Shown here piece after piece: positions 33,198 through 44,966 of a stretch of DNA of 64,000 bases. Numbering within the stretch: the stretch's first letter is position 1; the number at the start of each line of letters is the position of its first letter. Under the pieces are notes generated by a model that searched no databases, had not been told where the DNA came from, and saw nothing but the letters and a program-made list of their open reading frames with translations. The stretch comes from Rhabdophis nuchalis (Eukaryota > Chordata > Lepidosauria > Squamata > Natricidae): positions 17,459,074 through 17,523,073 of the forward strand of contig CM077658.1 of the NCBI GenBank assembly GCA_039707465.1, written 5' to 3'. The position numbers were made by a program, and so were the translations under genes.

Positions 33198-33549
33198 TAT
33201 GTCATTATTTTCAATTCAGCATCTGTAAAATTCCTTTCTGATGATCAGGCAGCATGTAATTTCTGAGCAGATGCTAAAGTAGATAGAATTTATTTTTCAG
33301 GGAGAAGTGTTTCTGTACATGGCAATGATTCTTTTAAAACAGATATATTTTCCCTTATTTTGATTTTTTTTTTTTAAATGATGATCATTTTTGGTAGTGG
33401 TTGCGAAGGTGCAGATTTCATAAAAGCTCACCAGAATGAATTAAACTAGGACAAAAATTCATTCTTCTCAGCGGACAATCAGATTTGTGGGGAACTATAG
33501 GAAAAACTACATCACGTTTCCCAGAGGACAAAGTTGGTTGGATTTTATG
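33198..33549. other. unique AT-rich block
   Basis: Nothing recognised. Confidence 0.5.
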
Positions 33550-33557
33550 GAAGGCAT

Positions 33558-33898
33558 CAGAGGTTCTGACCGGTTCTAGTGAACCGATAGCGAAAATTTT
33601 GAGTAGTTTGGAGAACCGGCAAATGCCAGCTCTGGCTGGTCATGCCCCCATCTATTTGCTGCCTCCTGAATCCCAGCTAATCGGCATCCCAGCTGATTGG
33701 CTGGGTCTTTTTCTGTTGCCCTGAACAGGAGGATGGAGCTGGAAAGCAGGTTAGTGGAGTGAGGAAGGAATGGGGATTTCACAATATCCTTGCCCTGGAG
33801 TTGGGTGGAAATAGAGATTTTGCAGTATCCTTCCCCTGCCACAGCCACCAAGCCATGCCCACAAAACCGGTAGTAAAATATTTTGAATCCCACCACTG
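33558..33898. mobile_element. 341-bp hAT-like element with perfect duplication
   Basis: Begins CAGAGGTTCTGACCGGTTC and ends TTGAATCCCACCACTG. Identical 8-bp flanks gaaggcat (33550-33557 and 33899-33906). Interior shares 'gcaggggaaggatact'-type sequence (on the opposite strand) with 18504-18694 and 60529-60640. Confidence 0.92.
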
Positions 33899-33906
33899 GA
33901 AGGCAT

Positions 33907-34693
33907 GTTGCATACCAAAGGTAATTGATTCAATTCTCAGCTTATGTAGGTAGATCTGGAAAAAGAATTGTCCAAATGTGTCAAAAGTTGTAGCGAGGTA
34001 ATATAAAGCTTTGGAAACTATATGGACCAATAATATAATTTGATATAAAGTTGTATCTTGACAACAGCCTCTAGACTCAGTGGATTGGCAGTTATTAATA
34101 GCTTTACCTCTGATTGGTTGGCCTACCAAGATGCTTCCTGATAATCTTGTTTAAAGACACTAAACCATTGGTCTTTTTTAAAATCTCTGCTAAAGATGTT
34201 CCCCGTTATTTGTGTTACATTTTACCACTTTTATAACATTTATCTTTTATTTCGGTGGCAAGTTGCCAAAGTGCCAAACGACACGAAGAGAAACACTAAA
34301 AATAAATTGAACAGAAGCTACCATGTTATTGCTGTTATTAAAAATAATAACAAACACAAAGTATAAAAGAGCCGACTAAAAATGCAGTAATCACAAGAGG
34401 AATCGAAATATCGTTCGACATCCTGTAGGATAACAAAAACCACTTTACTTTGGAACCTCAGGGTAGTTTTCAGATGTTAACTAGGACCAATATGGTTTTG
34501 TTTTTTTAAAATGTTTTCAGCCTAAACTAAAGCTTAGAATTTAATTTACCATTTAAAGAGATTGAATGAGTTCTGGAAAATCCAAGTTACCCAGAACTAA
34601 AATATAGATAACATTCAGTTTATTTCCTTCTGCTCTGTGGTGATATGGAGCTCTACCAAGAATGCCAATGTAGTTTAGAAGTGCATTGCTTCC
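33907..34693. other. unique AT-rich block
   Basis: Nothing recognised. Confidence 0.5.
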
Positions 34694-34701
34694 TCCTAGA
34701 T

Positions 34702-34832
34702 CAGGGGTCTGCAAAGTCGGCTCTTTTAAGACTGGTGGACTTCAACTCCCAGAGTTCCCCAGCCAGCCTGGCTGGGGAATTCTGGGAGTTGAAGCCCACC
34801 AGTCTTAAAAGAGCCGACTTTGCAGACCCCTG
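34702..34832. mobile_element. 131-bp palindromic hAT-like MITE
   Basis: CAGGGGTCTGCAAAGTCGGC mirrored by GCCGACTTTGCAGACCCCTG, with near-perfect arms to a central 'ccagcctggctgg'. Flanks tcctagat and tctaggta are alike only if one base was lost, so the duplication is imperfect. Confidence 0.9.
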
Positions 34833-34919
34833 TCTAGGTAATGCAAAAGAAGTCTCACATTTTGTTCATTTTTATTATTCCTTTGAATCAACTATTAATA
34901 GCAGATGCCTAATCAAGCA

Positions 34920-35041
34920 ACCTCTTTCTCTCCTCTTCTCCTCTCCCCTCGCCTATTCTACTCTACTCTCCCCTTCTCTTCCCTTATTCTTCCCTTCCCT
35001 TTATCTTCCTTCCTTCCTTCCTTCCTTCCTTCCTTCCTTCT
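34920..35041. repeat. pyrimidine tract ending in (CTTC)n
   Basis: Irregular ctcttctcc sequence, then (CTTC)8 at 35008-35041. Confidence 0.93.
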
Positions 35042-35740
35042 TGAAACATGTAAATATAACAGAATATGAAAAGTATTTGGAAGATCTTTTTTTCCCTGTT
35101 GCATTTCCAAAGTCTCAGTCTCATAACTCCTTACATTGTAGAGAATAGCTGATGTCAAAACCTTATTGATTGGGGAATATAATAACAGATCTCAGCTCCT
35201 TCTACATTCTGCTCTATAAATGAATAACTTAATGTGTTTTTATGGTTCCTAGACATAAACGTGTTTTCTTACTGTGGTGTTAAATGTTAGTTACTCATCT
35301 GGTTCTCTTTCTCAATTATCTTAATCCCATGAACATATGGTAGGGTAGTAAGTCCTCAGAATCGATCCACTGGAACTTGATGTTCTATTATTGATCATCC
35401 ATTAGAACCAGATGTTAAATAGACAAGCAAATTTATTTTTAGGAAGAGATTTCAGAGTGATTTGTCCATCAAATGAATGTTGGATTTGAATTTTGACATC
35501 TGTCCACAACCTTCTTCTTGTGATTAATGACACAATTGATGAACAGCTCATGGAAGACAAATATTTGATATAGTTGGCTTTCTCTGTATCTTTTTGCTTG
35601 AAAGACATTTTTGGAGCAATCCTTACTACAACCAGACCTTTCCTAATTACCATTAGAAATATATGTTTCTTTTGCATTAATTTCATACCGCTTTAGTTGG
35701 GAAAACTCTCAAGCTGAGCCAAAGTATTTTGTTACATCTG
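35042..35740. other. unique block
   Basis: Holds a 94-aa minus-strand frame (35402-35686) without recognised domain. No other feature. Confidence 0.5.
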
Positions 35741-35900
35741 GCAATCTGGCATCACGAGCTAAGACTGGGAAGACCCAAGAACAAATCCCCATCCAACCAT
35801 TACACTCTGCTAAATGTACACAAACTCAACCACACTCTTAGTTTATTCTACCTCGCAAGCTGTTGGAAAGATAAACAAGGTAAACTCTGCATGTACAGCG
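35741..35900 (+). mobile_element. old tRNA-headed SINE with MIR/L2-like tail
   Basis: 'ctaagactgggaagacccaag' and 'aaatccccatccaacc' resemble the head and B-box region of a widespread reptile SINE; 'cctcgcaagctgttggaaagataaa' resembles the cctcac-agggttgttg-aggataaa tail. Heavily diverged. A 134-aa frame (35729-36133) crosses it and is not a gene. Confidence 0.5.
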
Positions 35901-36446
35901 AGGTCCTGGAGGAAACACAGATTAAAAATGAATCAAATTATCATTTGACGACAGTTATCAAACAAATAAATTACTCCCCACCTGATGGTGGATTCATAGA
36001 GGCAGCATACAGCAGGCCTGAGTTAAATTGCAAGAACATAGCAGGGATCAACTGCAACCACTTTATTATGCTGGTTACTTTCCATCATTATTGGTTCTAT
36101 TTACAAGCCCAGTTTTTTAGAATGTTTTGCTAATTTGGACATCAGTGTTCACAAAGATTGGGTGTTTCCTATCTATGTTTACATTGAGGGACCTACTTCA
36201 AGGATTTCTGGTTGAGTTAGGGTACACAGGATAGATAAAAGGCCATTCAGTGGCAGTGTATTCATTAAGAAAAGTTCTCATAGGAGCATCTGCCAGTCAC
36301 TAATAATTCAAATTTATTATGAATTTGTGAATCAGTTGAGGATATCTATGTGAGTTATGTGGGTGACGTAGCCTCATTAGTAGACCTTGATGTTGAGGTC
36401 AAATGAAAGCTTCTTGGAGGAAATGGTCACCGTGATAAAAAAAAAG
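35901..36446. other. unique block
   Basis: Nothing recognised. Confidence 0.5.
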
Positions 36447-36905
36447 ATGTTGAGACTCTGGAAAGAGGCAGAAAAGAGCAACAAAGGTGTTTAGGGGACT
36501 GGAGACTAAAACATTTGAAGAACAGTTGCAGGAATTGGGTATGTCCAATCTAATGAAAAGAAAAACTAAGGGTGACAGGGTAACAGTTTTCCAATGTTTG
36601 AGAGGCTTCCACAAAGAAGAGGGGGTCAACCCATTCTCCAAAGCAGCTGAATGCAAGTCAAGAAGCAACAGATGGAAACTAAGCAAGGAGAGATCCAACA
36701 AAGAACTAAGGAGAATTTTTTTGGTGGTGAGAACAATAAACCAGTGGAATGACTTGCCTTCAGAAGTTGTGGTGCTCCAACATTGGAAGCTTTTAAACAA
36801 GAAACTGGACAGCCAGTGTGAAATGGTATAGGGTCCTGCTTGAGCAAGGAGTTGGGACTAGAAGTTCTCCAAGGTCCCATCCAACTCTGTGATTCTGTTA
36901 AATAA
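36447..36905 (+). mobile_element. CR1 LINE 3' end (bird-type lineage)
   Basis: A 114-codon open frame (36487-36831) encodes the ORF2 C-terminus: GLETKTFEEQLQELGMSNLM, RKTKGDRVTVFQCL, NRWKLSKERSNKELRRIF, NQWNDLPSEV. Then the 3' UTR (ggtcccatccaactctgtga) and a short tail. 5'-truncated. Confidence 0.9.
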
Positions 36906-37877
36906 AATCAGCCATGGCTTTACAGATCAATAATACTGTGCTTATCTTATATATGTGGATATAAGATAAGTATGAGTATTAACTAACAGAGTTGTCACCT
37001 TAGAACAATCTTCCCTAACCAGAGTGCCATCTGGCTATGTATTTCAGCAAGTACCCATGGTGGACAGGGAATTCTGACTAAAGTTGATTTGCACAACCAG
37101 AAAGCATCCATTGTAAATGGCTATTCCAGACCATGTATCTCCTGCATTATGGAGCTGTTCTTACAAAATGATGACAAGATCAGTGCAGAGTCAATTATCC
37201 AAGTCCTTCATGTATATAGATTAATTTGCTAGCTGGAATGGATCCCATAAAACTGAATCATTGGTGTGCAAGCACTGCCAGGCTCCCGTGTTAGCAAAAT
37301 TAGAAAAAGGATGGTAGTCATAAGTGCATCAAATTTGCCAGTGTAGTCCTCAACAGATCCCATTTTGAAATTGTAATAAATCAATTTTATGTTGTTTTGT
37401 CTGTCTACATTATAAAAACAATTGTGCTACATGTGCTCTTAATTGTGTTAGTGGAGCGTATTATCCTTCAGAATTATTATGAGGGATTAGCAATAGACAG
37501 AAGTCTTCATATTAATCAGTATTAGAATTAACGATGCAAGAAATAAAAACTAAAATTTCATATTTAAAAATAAAATTGAAACAGTCACCATGTGTAATTA
37601 AAATGCATTTCCAAGTTTCTCTTTAAAAATTGGTTTCATTAGCTACTCTTTGACTCTCTGTGGATTCAAATCTGTTTCTGTGACAATCACAGATTTATTG
37701 GCTCCATCCAAGTGCCTAATTTCATTTTTGTACCGGCTCTTCTTACCAGAAAAATCCTTTCAGATTTCAATTTTACTGTTCCTATCTCTAGTCTCATGGG
37801 ATATTTCTAGTAGAACCAGGATTACAAGACCCTTTGTTTAAATTGAAGTTTACATTTATAGTAGCTCTGTATATTCT
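36906..37877. other. unique AT-rich block
   Basis: Contains a small perfect hairpin, cttatcttatat (36941-36952) with atataagataag (36959-36970), and possibly old DNA-transposon debris near 37010-37100. No gene. Confidence 0.45.
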
Positions 37878-37997
37878 GAAGAAGAAGAAGAAGAAGAAGA
37901 AGAAGAAGAAGAAGAAGAAGAAGAAGAAGAAGAAGAAGAAGAAGAAGAAGAAGAAGAAGAAGAAGAAGAAGAAGAAGAAGAAGAAGAAGAAGAAGAA
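37878..37997. repeat. perfect (GAA)40 tract
   Basis: One hundred and twenty bases of uninterrupted GAA on the plus strand. It yields a long artificial poly-lysine frame (37834-38124). Long GAA/TTC tracts are known to form triplexes and to be unstable. Confidence 0.98.
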
Positions 37998-38437
37998 AGC
38001 AACCTATGGCTTAATTGCAACTCTGGTTACTGAACAAAAGCCACAATCTATAATAAAACATTGGTGCCTGCGGACTAATCCAACCAAAAGGAACACACAA
38101 TCACATCAGGTCCACAAAACCTGAACACTCCATGCCTAGTGCTAAAGTATTCATCCCGAAACATGTCATGCATCCGGGCAGTTTTCGAAAGGATGGCCCA
38201 CATCAGGCAAACTTGTGTAACGGAATGGCCAACAGATCAGCAATCTCACACAAGGATTATTTCAGCATCTTCACCAACCCACCCAGAGTCATGGATACAA
38301 AATGTACAGCTTCAAAAAGTTGAATAATATTTTTTTTTAAATACACGATGTCATATCTTCTTCATATCTCTGGCAGACCATGTTTTGCTTCCAATTCCAT
38401 TGGCTTACAATTGCACTGAATCAGAGATGATATTCAG
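37998..38437. other. unique sequence
   Basis: Nothing recognised. Confidence 0.5.
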
Positions 38438-38610
38438 CCAGTACTCTCCGGTTCGGGCGAACCTGTATGGGCAGCTGTGTGAGATCCCGCCCACCCACCC
38501 TGACATAACTGTGCATGAGCAGAAGGTGGTGCGCATGCACAGACGTGGTACATGTGAGCAAAACGAGCTTGCGCGTGGACACGCTTACATTTCTGAACCA
38601 GTAGGGAAGG
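38438..38610. mobile_element. hAT-like fragment ('ggttcgggcgaacc' family)
   Basis: 'agccagtactctccggttcg' and 'gaacctgtatgggcagctg', a 'gcatgcgcagacgtgg'-type interior and 'tctgaaccagtaggga' resemble the GC-rich hAT relatives in this window. Ends not defined. Confidence 0.45.
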
Positions 38611-38615
38611 GAAGT

Positions 38616-38936
38616 GGGATGCAGTGGCTCAGTGGCTGAGGCACTGAGCTTGTCAATCAGAAACGTCAGAGGTTCAGTGGTTTGAATTCCTAGTGCCACA
38701 TAATGGAATGAGCTCCCGTTACTTGTCCCAGCTTCTGCCAACATAGCAGTTTGAAAGCAGGTAAAAATGCCAGTAGAAAAATAGGGACCACTTCGGGGTT
38801 TAGTCCTGCCAGCCACATGACCACAGAGAAGTCTTCGAACAGCGCTGGCTCTTCAGCTTTGAAACGGAGATGAACACCACCCCCTAGAGTCAGGAATGAC
38901 TAGCACATTTGTGTGAGGGGAACCTTTACCTATACC
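38616..38936 (+). mobile_element. SINE family A with internal deletion
   Basis: Head gggatgcagtggctcagtgg, then the usual order, but about 30 bases between 'agggaccac' and 'tcggggtttagtcctgcc' are missing. Ends gaggggaacctttacc-tatacc. No clear target duplication. Confidence 0.88.
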
Positions 38937-39551
38937 ATTTTAGGAAAGATAAGCGAATCCCACTGCTGCACTGGATGGTATCACATCGGTATCCGCTAAA
39001 CCTATAAAAAATTCTGAGAGATGGCAAAACCTCACCTACAACAGTGACATCTCTGCGCGAAATAAACTCTGCCAGCTATCCAGGAAGAAGAGGGAGAAAC
39101 TCAGCATGTTTGGCTACGTTTGACATCTGTTTAAAGATGCTGGTATATTATTCATTGGGAACGCTTTTGAATTGTCCGTCAGCAATAGCTGTCGCCAGGT
39201 TCCCCCCCACCCCACACAAAAAAATCCCTCTTGTTTGTACAAGCCCAGATAACACTCCAGAAATATCGAGTGGCTGGATTCGCTTTCACTTATTCCTCAT
39301 GCATATGTAAGATTCGGGCCAATCTAAATCTCACTAAGAACCCAGACAGCCAACTCATTCAAATAAATCCTGCATCAGCAGGTGGCAAACGGAATCCAAA
39401 CCACACTTCATTTTTGAGGAAAGGAACGTTCCTGTGAAATGATTTCTAAATGAGCTGCTTACTTGAAGGTGTGGGAAGACGTTGGCCCAACTCACTTTGC
39501 TTTTTCAAGTATAAAATTAAAGGTCACCTCATCTTGAGGAGCTCCCTAAAT
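38937..39551. other. unique block
   Basis: Nothing recognised. Confidence 0.5.
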
Positions 39552-39616
39552 TAGGGGTCTCCGACCTTGGCAACTTTTAGCCTGGCGGACTTCAACTACC
39601 AGAATTCCCCAGCCAG
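39552..39616. mobile_element. one-sided hAT-like MITE fragment
   Basis: 'taggggtctccgaccttggc' and 'ggacttcaactaccagaatt' match the left arm of 28234-28368; the right arm is absent. Confidence 0.7.
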
Positions 39617-40149
39617 CTCCCATTGACTGACTTCGTTGCTATGCTTATTCATTGGCTGACCTTGTTCCCATGTCTCTCCCAGTCATGAATATTTTAACAG
39701 TCTTTTTAATTGGTTTTATTTTATGTTTATTTGTAATGCTGGTCTGTGACCAAAATAAAAATTTAGTAACTTACACGATTTCATCGTAAACTTTTCAAAG
39801 GATTTTTCTCCCCAGAAGAACCAAAAGTCTTGGACTAGAGTGAGATTAGAAGGGATCCTCCAACTTAAAAGTGTGTGGTATTTTTGCAAAAGCACCTACT
39901 GCACAAAGTTACGCAGCTGGAGAAGATAAAAACACAATTAGCACATGAGAAAAGGAATGGAGTGGCGATAATTTGAAAATAAGCAGTCCGGTGAGCATCT
40001 TTGAGCAATTCTGCCCCTTCCACGGGTTTTATTTTTAACTCTGCTAATATATTAATCCATCATTTGGCCAGATCTCATTGCCTACCCATACCGTGTAATC
40101 ACTCTGTTCACTGTACTTTCTTACAGAGCAGAGAGATCTACGTTTGGCA
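39617..40149. other. unique block with a repeated motif
   Basis: 'attcattggctgaccttg...tcatgaata' (39648-39690) recurs in similar form at 55330-55380, so both come from an unnamed repeat. The rest is unassigned. Confidence 0.4.
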
Positions 40150-40393
40150 CAGGAGTGGGCTTCAAAATTTTTAGCAAGGGGTTCTCTGCCCAGTTGCTGG
40201 ATGGGCATGACCATGGTGGGCATTTTTGCCCTCCCTGGGCTCCAGAGGCTTTCTTACAGCCTCCAGGAGGGTGAAAACAGCCTTCCCAGGCTCCAGAGGC
40301 CCTCTGGAGGCCGAACTTCCAGTAAGCCCATTTTTCACCCTCCCCAGAATTTTAGCTAGAAGTTCTCCTGAACCTAGCAGCCCATCCCTGGAA
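40150..40393. mobile_element. hAT-like element
   Basis: CAGGAGTGGGCTTCAAAATT at the left, gcagcccatccctg at the right. gtttggca (40142-40149) and ctttggca (40394-40401) match 7 of 8 if three extra bases belong to the right end. Relative of 27085-27496. Confidence 0.65.
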
Positions 40394-40401
40394 CTTTGGC
40401 A

Positions 40402-41132
40402 AAAAAGAAAAAAGTGATTTTGGTTTCCCACTTGACTGCTATTAGAAGAGAGTTAGAAATAACACATCGAAAAATGATTTGGGTCAGAAATAAGCAGATG
40501 TTTTCCTAGTTTAGCCAAAGCTCAGCTGACTCTAAATTGACTTTCCTTTCTTTTCTTTAATAAACGTGGAATTTAGCTGCATCAGGAGTTCCTTAAAGGA
40601 GGGAGGGATGTGTAAATGCTCAGCATGAAATCGATAATGATGATAAGGTCATTGTAACACCGAATACACTGGATATGCATACAATACATGACAATTAAAA
40701 GTTGCACTTCCCTTTCTCTTTTCCTAATCTGTAAAGATCTTGGGGCAAAAACGACAGAGATAACTTATTTGGGGAAGAAATGCATGGGGGGAAAGGTTTT
40801 GAGAAAAAGATACAGCTCTTATAACAGTACATGTTCGGTTGGACTTAATCCACCGTTTTCATAATCTCTTTGGGAAAATAAGAGGATTAGCGGAAGATTA
40901 GTTGAGACATGTTAGATCTCTGTTTTTGTTTAAGGAAACCACAGCTATTCTTAAAGTCTTAAAGATTTAACATCTGGTTAAGATGACAGCTCCAGATCTG
41001 GTTATAAGCCATGCTTCTACCCTCCTCCAGAAGCAAATCTTGCAATATATAAAACCTCACGCAACATTTAAATAACCGTTTATGAGAGCTTCATTTTCAA
41101 AGGGTCCTGCACTTAGTCCTGTCCAGCAACTA
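40402..41132. other. unique AT-rich block
   Basis: Nothing recognised. Confidence 0.5.
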
Positions 41133-41262
41133 TGTATGTATGTATGTATGTATGTATTTATTTATTTATTTATTGAATTTATACCCCGCCCTTCTCCGAA
41201 TGGACCCATGTATGTATGTATGTATGTATGTATGTATGTATGTATGTATGTATGTATAGGAG
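41133..41262. repeat. (GTAT)n array enclosing a CR1 3' stub
   Basis: (GTAT)n at 41133-41157, then a (TTTA)n tail and CR1 3' UTR stub ('gaatttataccccgcccttc', 41174-41209, minus strand), then (GTAT)n again at 41210-41259. Confidence 0.9.
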
Positions 41263-42115
41263 AGAAGAGAAGAGAAGACTATAATAGAAGAAAATAGAAA
41301 ATAATAGAAAGTAGAAAATAGGAAATAATAGAAAATAATTTAAAAAAGGGGGGGAAATAGAATAGAATGGAATAGAATGGAATGGAATAAAATAGAATGG
41401 AATGGAATGGAATGGAATATTCTTTATTGACCAAGTGTCATTGGACACCCAAAAAATTTGTCTCCGGTGTATAAGCGCTCAGTGTACATACCAACAACAA
41501 TGTGATAAATCCTAAATCCTACATCATAAAACATAAGATACAAACCAACCAAGTGACAAATCATAAGATACCAATAGGAGTAAATAATGGGAAAAATGAG
41601 AAGGATAATAGTCATACATCCCTACTACATGGTTAGAAATCCTTAGGCATAAGACAGTGGGCAGTGGTGGGATCCTGCTGGGCTAACAACCAGTTCGGTG
41701 ATCGCGTGCTTTGCACGTACACAGTTTTACCAAAACTTACCTTCAACATTACTGCTTGAGGAGAAACACAGCAGAGGTACGGCAATCCGCTCTGCCGCGC
41801 TAATCAGCTGAGAGGATATAGGTAAGTAAAGCACAAGGGTGGGCCAACCTGATCATCGGAGCAAACCAGTTCACTCTCAGCTAATCGTTGGAGCTACCGG
41901 TTCACCCGAAACGGTCTGAACCGGCTGAATCCCACCCCTGGTTGTGGGGATTGGGTGTTCAGCAGAGTGATGGCATGGAGGGGAAAAAACTGCCTTTTGT
42001 CTCGTTGTTTTGGGATGGAATGCCCTATAGTGGCATCTGAGTGGACAAGTTGAAACAGTTTCTGTCCAGGATCTGAGGACTGATTGAACTTGTGGCCTCA
42101 CTAAGCCTGGGACCT
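41263..42115 (-). mobile_element. squamate LINE 3' end with AATGG/AATAG microsatellite
   Basis: The 3' end lies at the left: (GGAAT/AGAAT)n at 41358-41419, then 'attctttattgaccaagtg', 'tttgtctccggtg', 'gctcagtgtacat', and on the right 'cagagtgatggcatggagg', 'aaactgccttttgtctcg', 'gaaacagtttctgtccagga'. The same 3' end in sense is at 60428-60528. This resembles the CR1/L3-type snake LINE reported to seed AATAG repeats (from memory). Split by the hAT at 41662-41940. Confidence 0.65.
41662..41940. mobile_element. 279-bp hAT-like element inside a LINE
   Basis: CAGTGGTGGGATCC at the left and GAATCCCACCCCTG at the right. Flanks acagtggg and gttgtggg agree at only 5 of 8. Confidence 0.75.
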
Positions 42116-42897
42116 CAACCTGGTTGGATCAACTGTCCAATAGGAAGAACTCTGCTCATTTAACTTTGAACACAGCATGGTAATACCGGAGAATTCAATT
42201 AAACAGGAGGAATTCAATCCAGTACATTAATTCGTTAAATTTTGAGGAGGGAGTGTCTGGTTTTTTGGAGGGGTGTCTGTTTATGTTTTTGGAGAATGCT
42301 CCTCTTCTGCTTCTAAGCTCTCTATGGACATTTTATTTTAATTACCAGAATATTTGACGTGCAAGATTCAGATCTCCTATATAATCAAGTATTTCTGGAG
42401 GAGAATTCTGATGGAGTCAATGGAGCCTGCTCCTAAATGAATGGCTTTAATGGTCCGTTCTCTTCCAGAATTCTGCTAAGCACTCAACATGCATCATTAT
42501 TTGGAGGGAATGACTTAATCCACTGACAGTCTTTCAATCTCATTCCATTAATCTAGGAAAAGAACCTCTCTTCTGCTCATCTCTTTTCATCTGACATTAC
42601 TGAGTCCCTCTTCCATATTTGCCTTATTCAACTTTGGAGGAACAGAGGGGTTTCGTTTGGTGTGGGGAGCCATTAGGGTACGGTGGCATTCTTTATTGTA
42701 AAGGTCATGCTTTGTGTGAGGTCTTACGCACCGTCCTCGGCATCTCTAGAAAAGAGATCTAAGGTACAGACCTCCAGTTAAGACAGATTATCATCGGAAT
42801 CCAGTTAAATCAACTTCCTGTGTTAAAATGGTTTCGTGACTCCTGTTCTTTAACATTAAATCAGAGTTTGCTTTGTACCTATTAGTTCCTACTAATA
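42116..42897. other. unique block
   Basis: Nothing recognised. Confidence 0.5.
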
Positions 42898-43105
42898 GAT
42901 AGTTCCTACAATGTTTCCCCAAAAATATGGCCTACCCCAAAAGTAAGTCCTAGCTTGATGTAACTCCTAAAGTTGCTCATGAATCAACTAGCACATTTTT
43001 GGAAAACCTGACACTTGATTTTTTTACACGTCTGCCCAATATAAGCCCTACCTCCCCCCACAAAATAAGCCCTAATTAATACCCCACGCACTCCAGCATG
43101 CATTC
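42898..43105. mobile_element. DNA-transposon-like fragment ('gtttccccaaaaata' type)
   Basis: 'aatgtttccccaaaaatatg' with repeated 'taagtcct / aagccct' units resembles a widespread vertebrate inverted-repeat element. The other terminus is not visible. Confidence 0.45.
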
Positions 43106-44196
43106 CCATTTATAGAGGTGATGAATGCACAGTCAGGAAACCTGAAGTATCAAGTTGAAAACAGATTGTTCAGGAGAATGCCTATCTATGAGATTGCTAA
43201 GCGTCAACACCAGACTGATGGCAGATAATCACCTTAGCTTGCACTTGATAATTAGCTTGTTATGGTCTATGCGAGATTCTTTCTTGCACCCAGTTAAAAA
43301 CCTTGACTCAACCTCATCTACACAACCTTGTACTATGTAGATGAGGGAATGGGAACAATCCATCCTTAAGCCTCAAGACTTGACCTAAAACTACTTGAGC
43401 ATAACTCATTTGTAATTGTCAATGGGCAATGTTTTGAAAGTTTAACTAACTCAACCAAGATGGAAGGGTAGGGTTTTTGGGTTTTTTTGGAGAATAATGG
43501 ATGGCCTGAGTATACAACAAACATATCACATTTGTCTCAGCCTCGGCCTCTAAAGAAATGACAAGTAGGTGCATCAAGACTGCAATAAAGATTTCAAAAG
43601 AGAATTATGCCAGTTTTTTACAAATCCCCCAAGCTTTCAACTTTTCTTTTCTGCCAGTATTCCTAAATCAGATGGAATCCTGCTTCTCTGATCAAACAAA
43701 AATAAAAAAAAATCCAGACCAGGAAATAGATCTGTAAAAGTTAGGAATGTTTCAAACTTCTGACCAGTGAAAATTGATGTAGAGATGAAGAATTTGCCCT
43801 GATATTTCACTCTAATAAGACTGCTCCATAGGAATTAATTATTCCTTAAGGCCTTATTCTATTAGGATTTTCTCTCTCTCTCTCTTTCTGTAGTTGACAG
43901 CTGACAAATCCTTCAGTGAATGATTATGGAGCAAGGCTAACACTAATGTTTTTGAACAAGGTTTGTCAATTAGCCTAGGATTGAGGACAGAAAGGGTCTA
44001 ATGTTGAAGATATTCACCAACATCCATTCTGCCTTGCAAACATGCTGTCACTGCTCAGAATGTCTAAGAAGCAAAAATAACTTCTCCTAATTTTGATAAG
44101 CACCTATGGGACTTCTTAGATTACTGACAATTATGCAAATCAGCAGCTAATGGAGAAGCTGTAGAATTTGACAGAGCAGTAGGATCCGACTCCAAT
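43106..44196. other. unique block
   Basis: Nothing recognised; short (TC)n at 43871-43887. Confidence 0.5.
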
Positions 44197-44606
44197 AAGA
44201 ATCAAAGCCAAGAACAGAAAATCCAAAAGTGGCTGATAGAGATCACCGAAGAGGAAATAGAATTCACACCGGAACTATTTTCTTTGGGGAATTATAAATA
44301 ATAAATATAACAAGGGGGTAATTTACTTAATAATGCATATTATTACGGCAGCAAGTCTTTGCCCCAAACTGGAAAAACAGGGAAATTCCACAAGAAGGGG
44401 AAATAATTAGGAAAATTCTGACCTGTGCTGAAATGGATAAATTGACGTGGGAATTGAAGAATAAAGACGAATCAGAATATTATAAGATCTGAGATAAATT
44501 TTACTGATGGTTGGAACATAAAAAGAAAGACCCAAAATAAGCAATGGCTAAGATTCATAGAATGGAGACTAGAATTATTTACGTATGAAAATATAATAGT
44601 GAAAAT

Positions 44607-44936
44607 GTATAAGACACTGGATGACATCGCCAGGTCTCGTTACTTTAGCAGAGTAAGGAAGATACTCAGAGATGATTCATACCCTGGTCAGTGTCTCTTT
44701 GCACTTCTACCATCGGGCAGAAGACATCAAAGTATAGCCAGCTGAACAAATGGGTTTAAATATAGTGTCTATCCTTGGGCTGTCAGACTTTTAAATACAA
44801 CCACAATCACTCCATGCACACGCTAGTTTTTCTCTTTTTCTTTCTTTTTTCGTTTCTGCTATAATTTTGCACCAGTGAGGTTAAAAACAATTTCGTTGTA
44901 TTTAAGTACAATGACAATAAAGATTATACAGTACTT
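44607..44936 (+). mobile_element. non-LTR retrotransposon 3' end, clade unresolved
   Basis: Encodes CLFALLPSGRRHQSIAS, a stop, then FKYSVYPWAVRLLN, and ends 'tttcgttgtatttaagtaca' and 'atgacaataaagattata' with a (tacagtacttatagag)-like tail. Resembles fish and reptile LINE C-termini. Lies inside the L1. Confidence 0.6.
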
Positions 44937-44966
44937 ATAGAGTACTTATACAGTACTTATAGAGTA

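Noticed and set aside
32557..33241. Several frames of 69-160 aa with repeated 'SRTP'/'FTN' words
   Set aside because: Product of the TTCACGAAC arrays in the TA-flanked element; no transposase signature.
35729..36133. 134-aa frame as a host gene
   Set aside because: Begins inside an old SINE, has no domain and no exon-like signals.
36941..36970. 12-bp hairpin as a terminator or microRNA
   Set aside because: AT-rich, short, and common by chance in such DNA.
37834..38124. 96-aa frame with a long lysine run
   Set aside because: Direct translation of (GAA)40.
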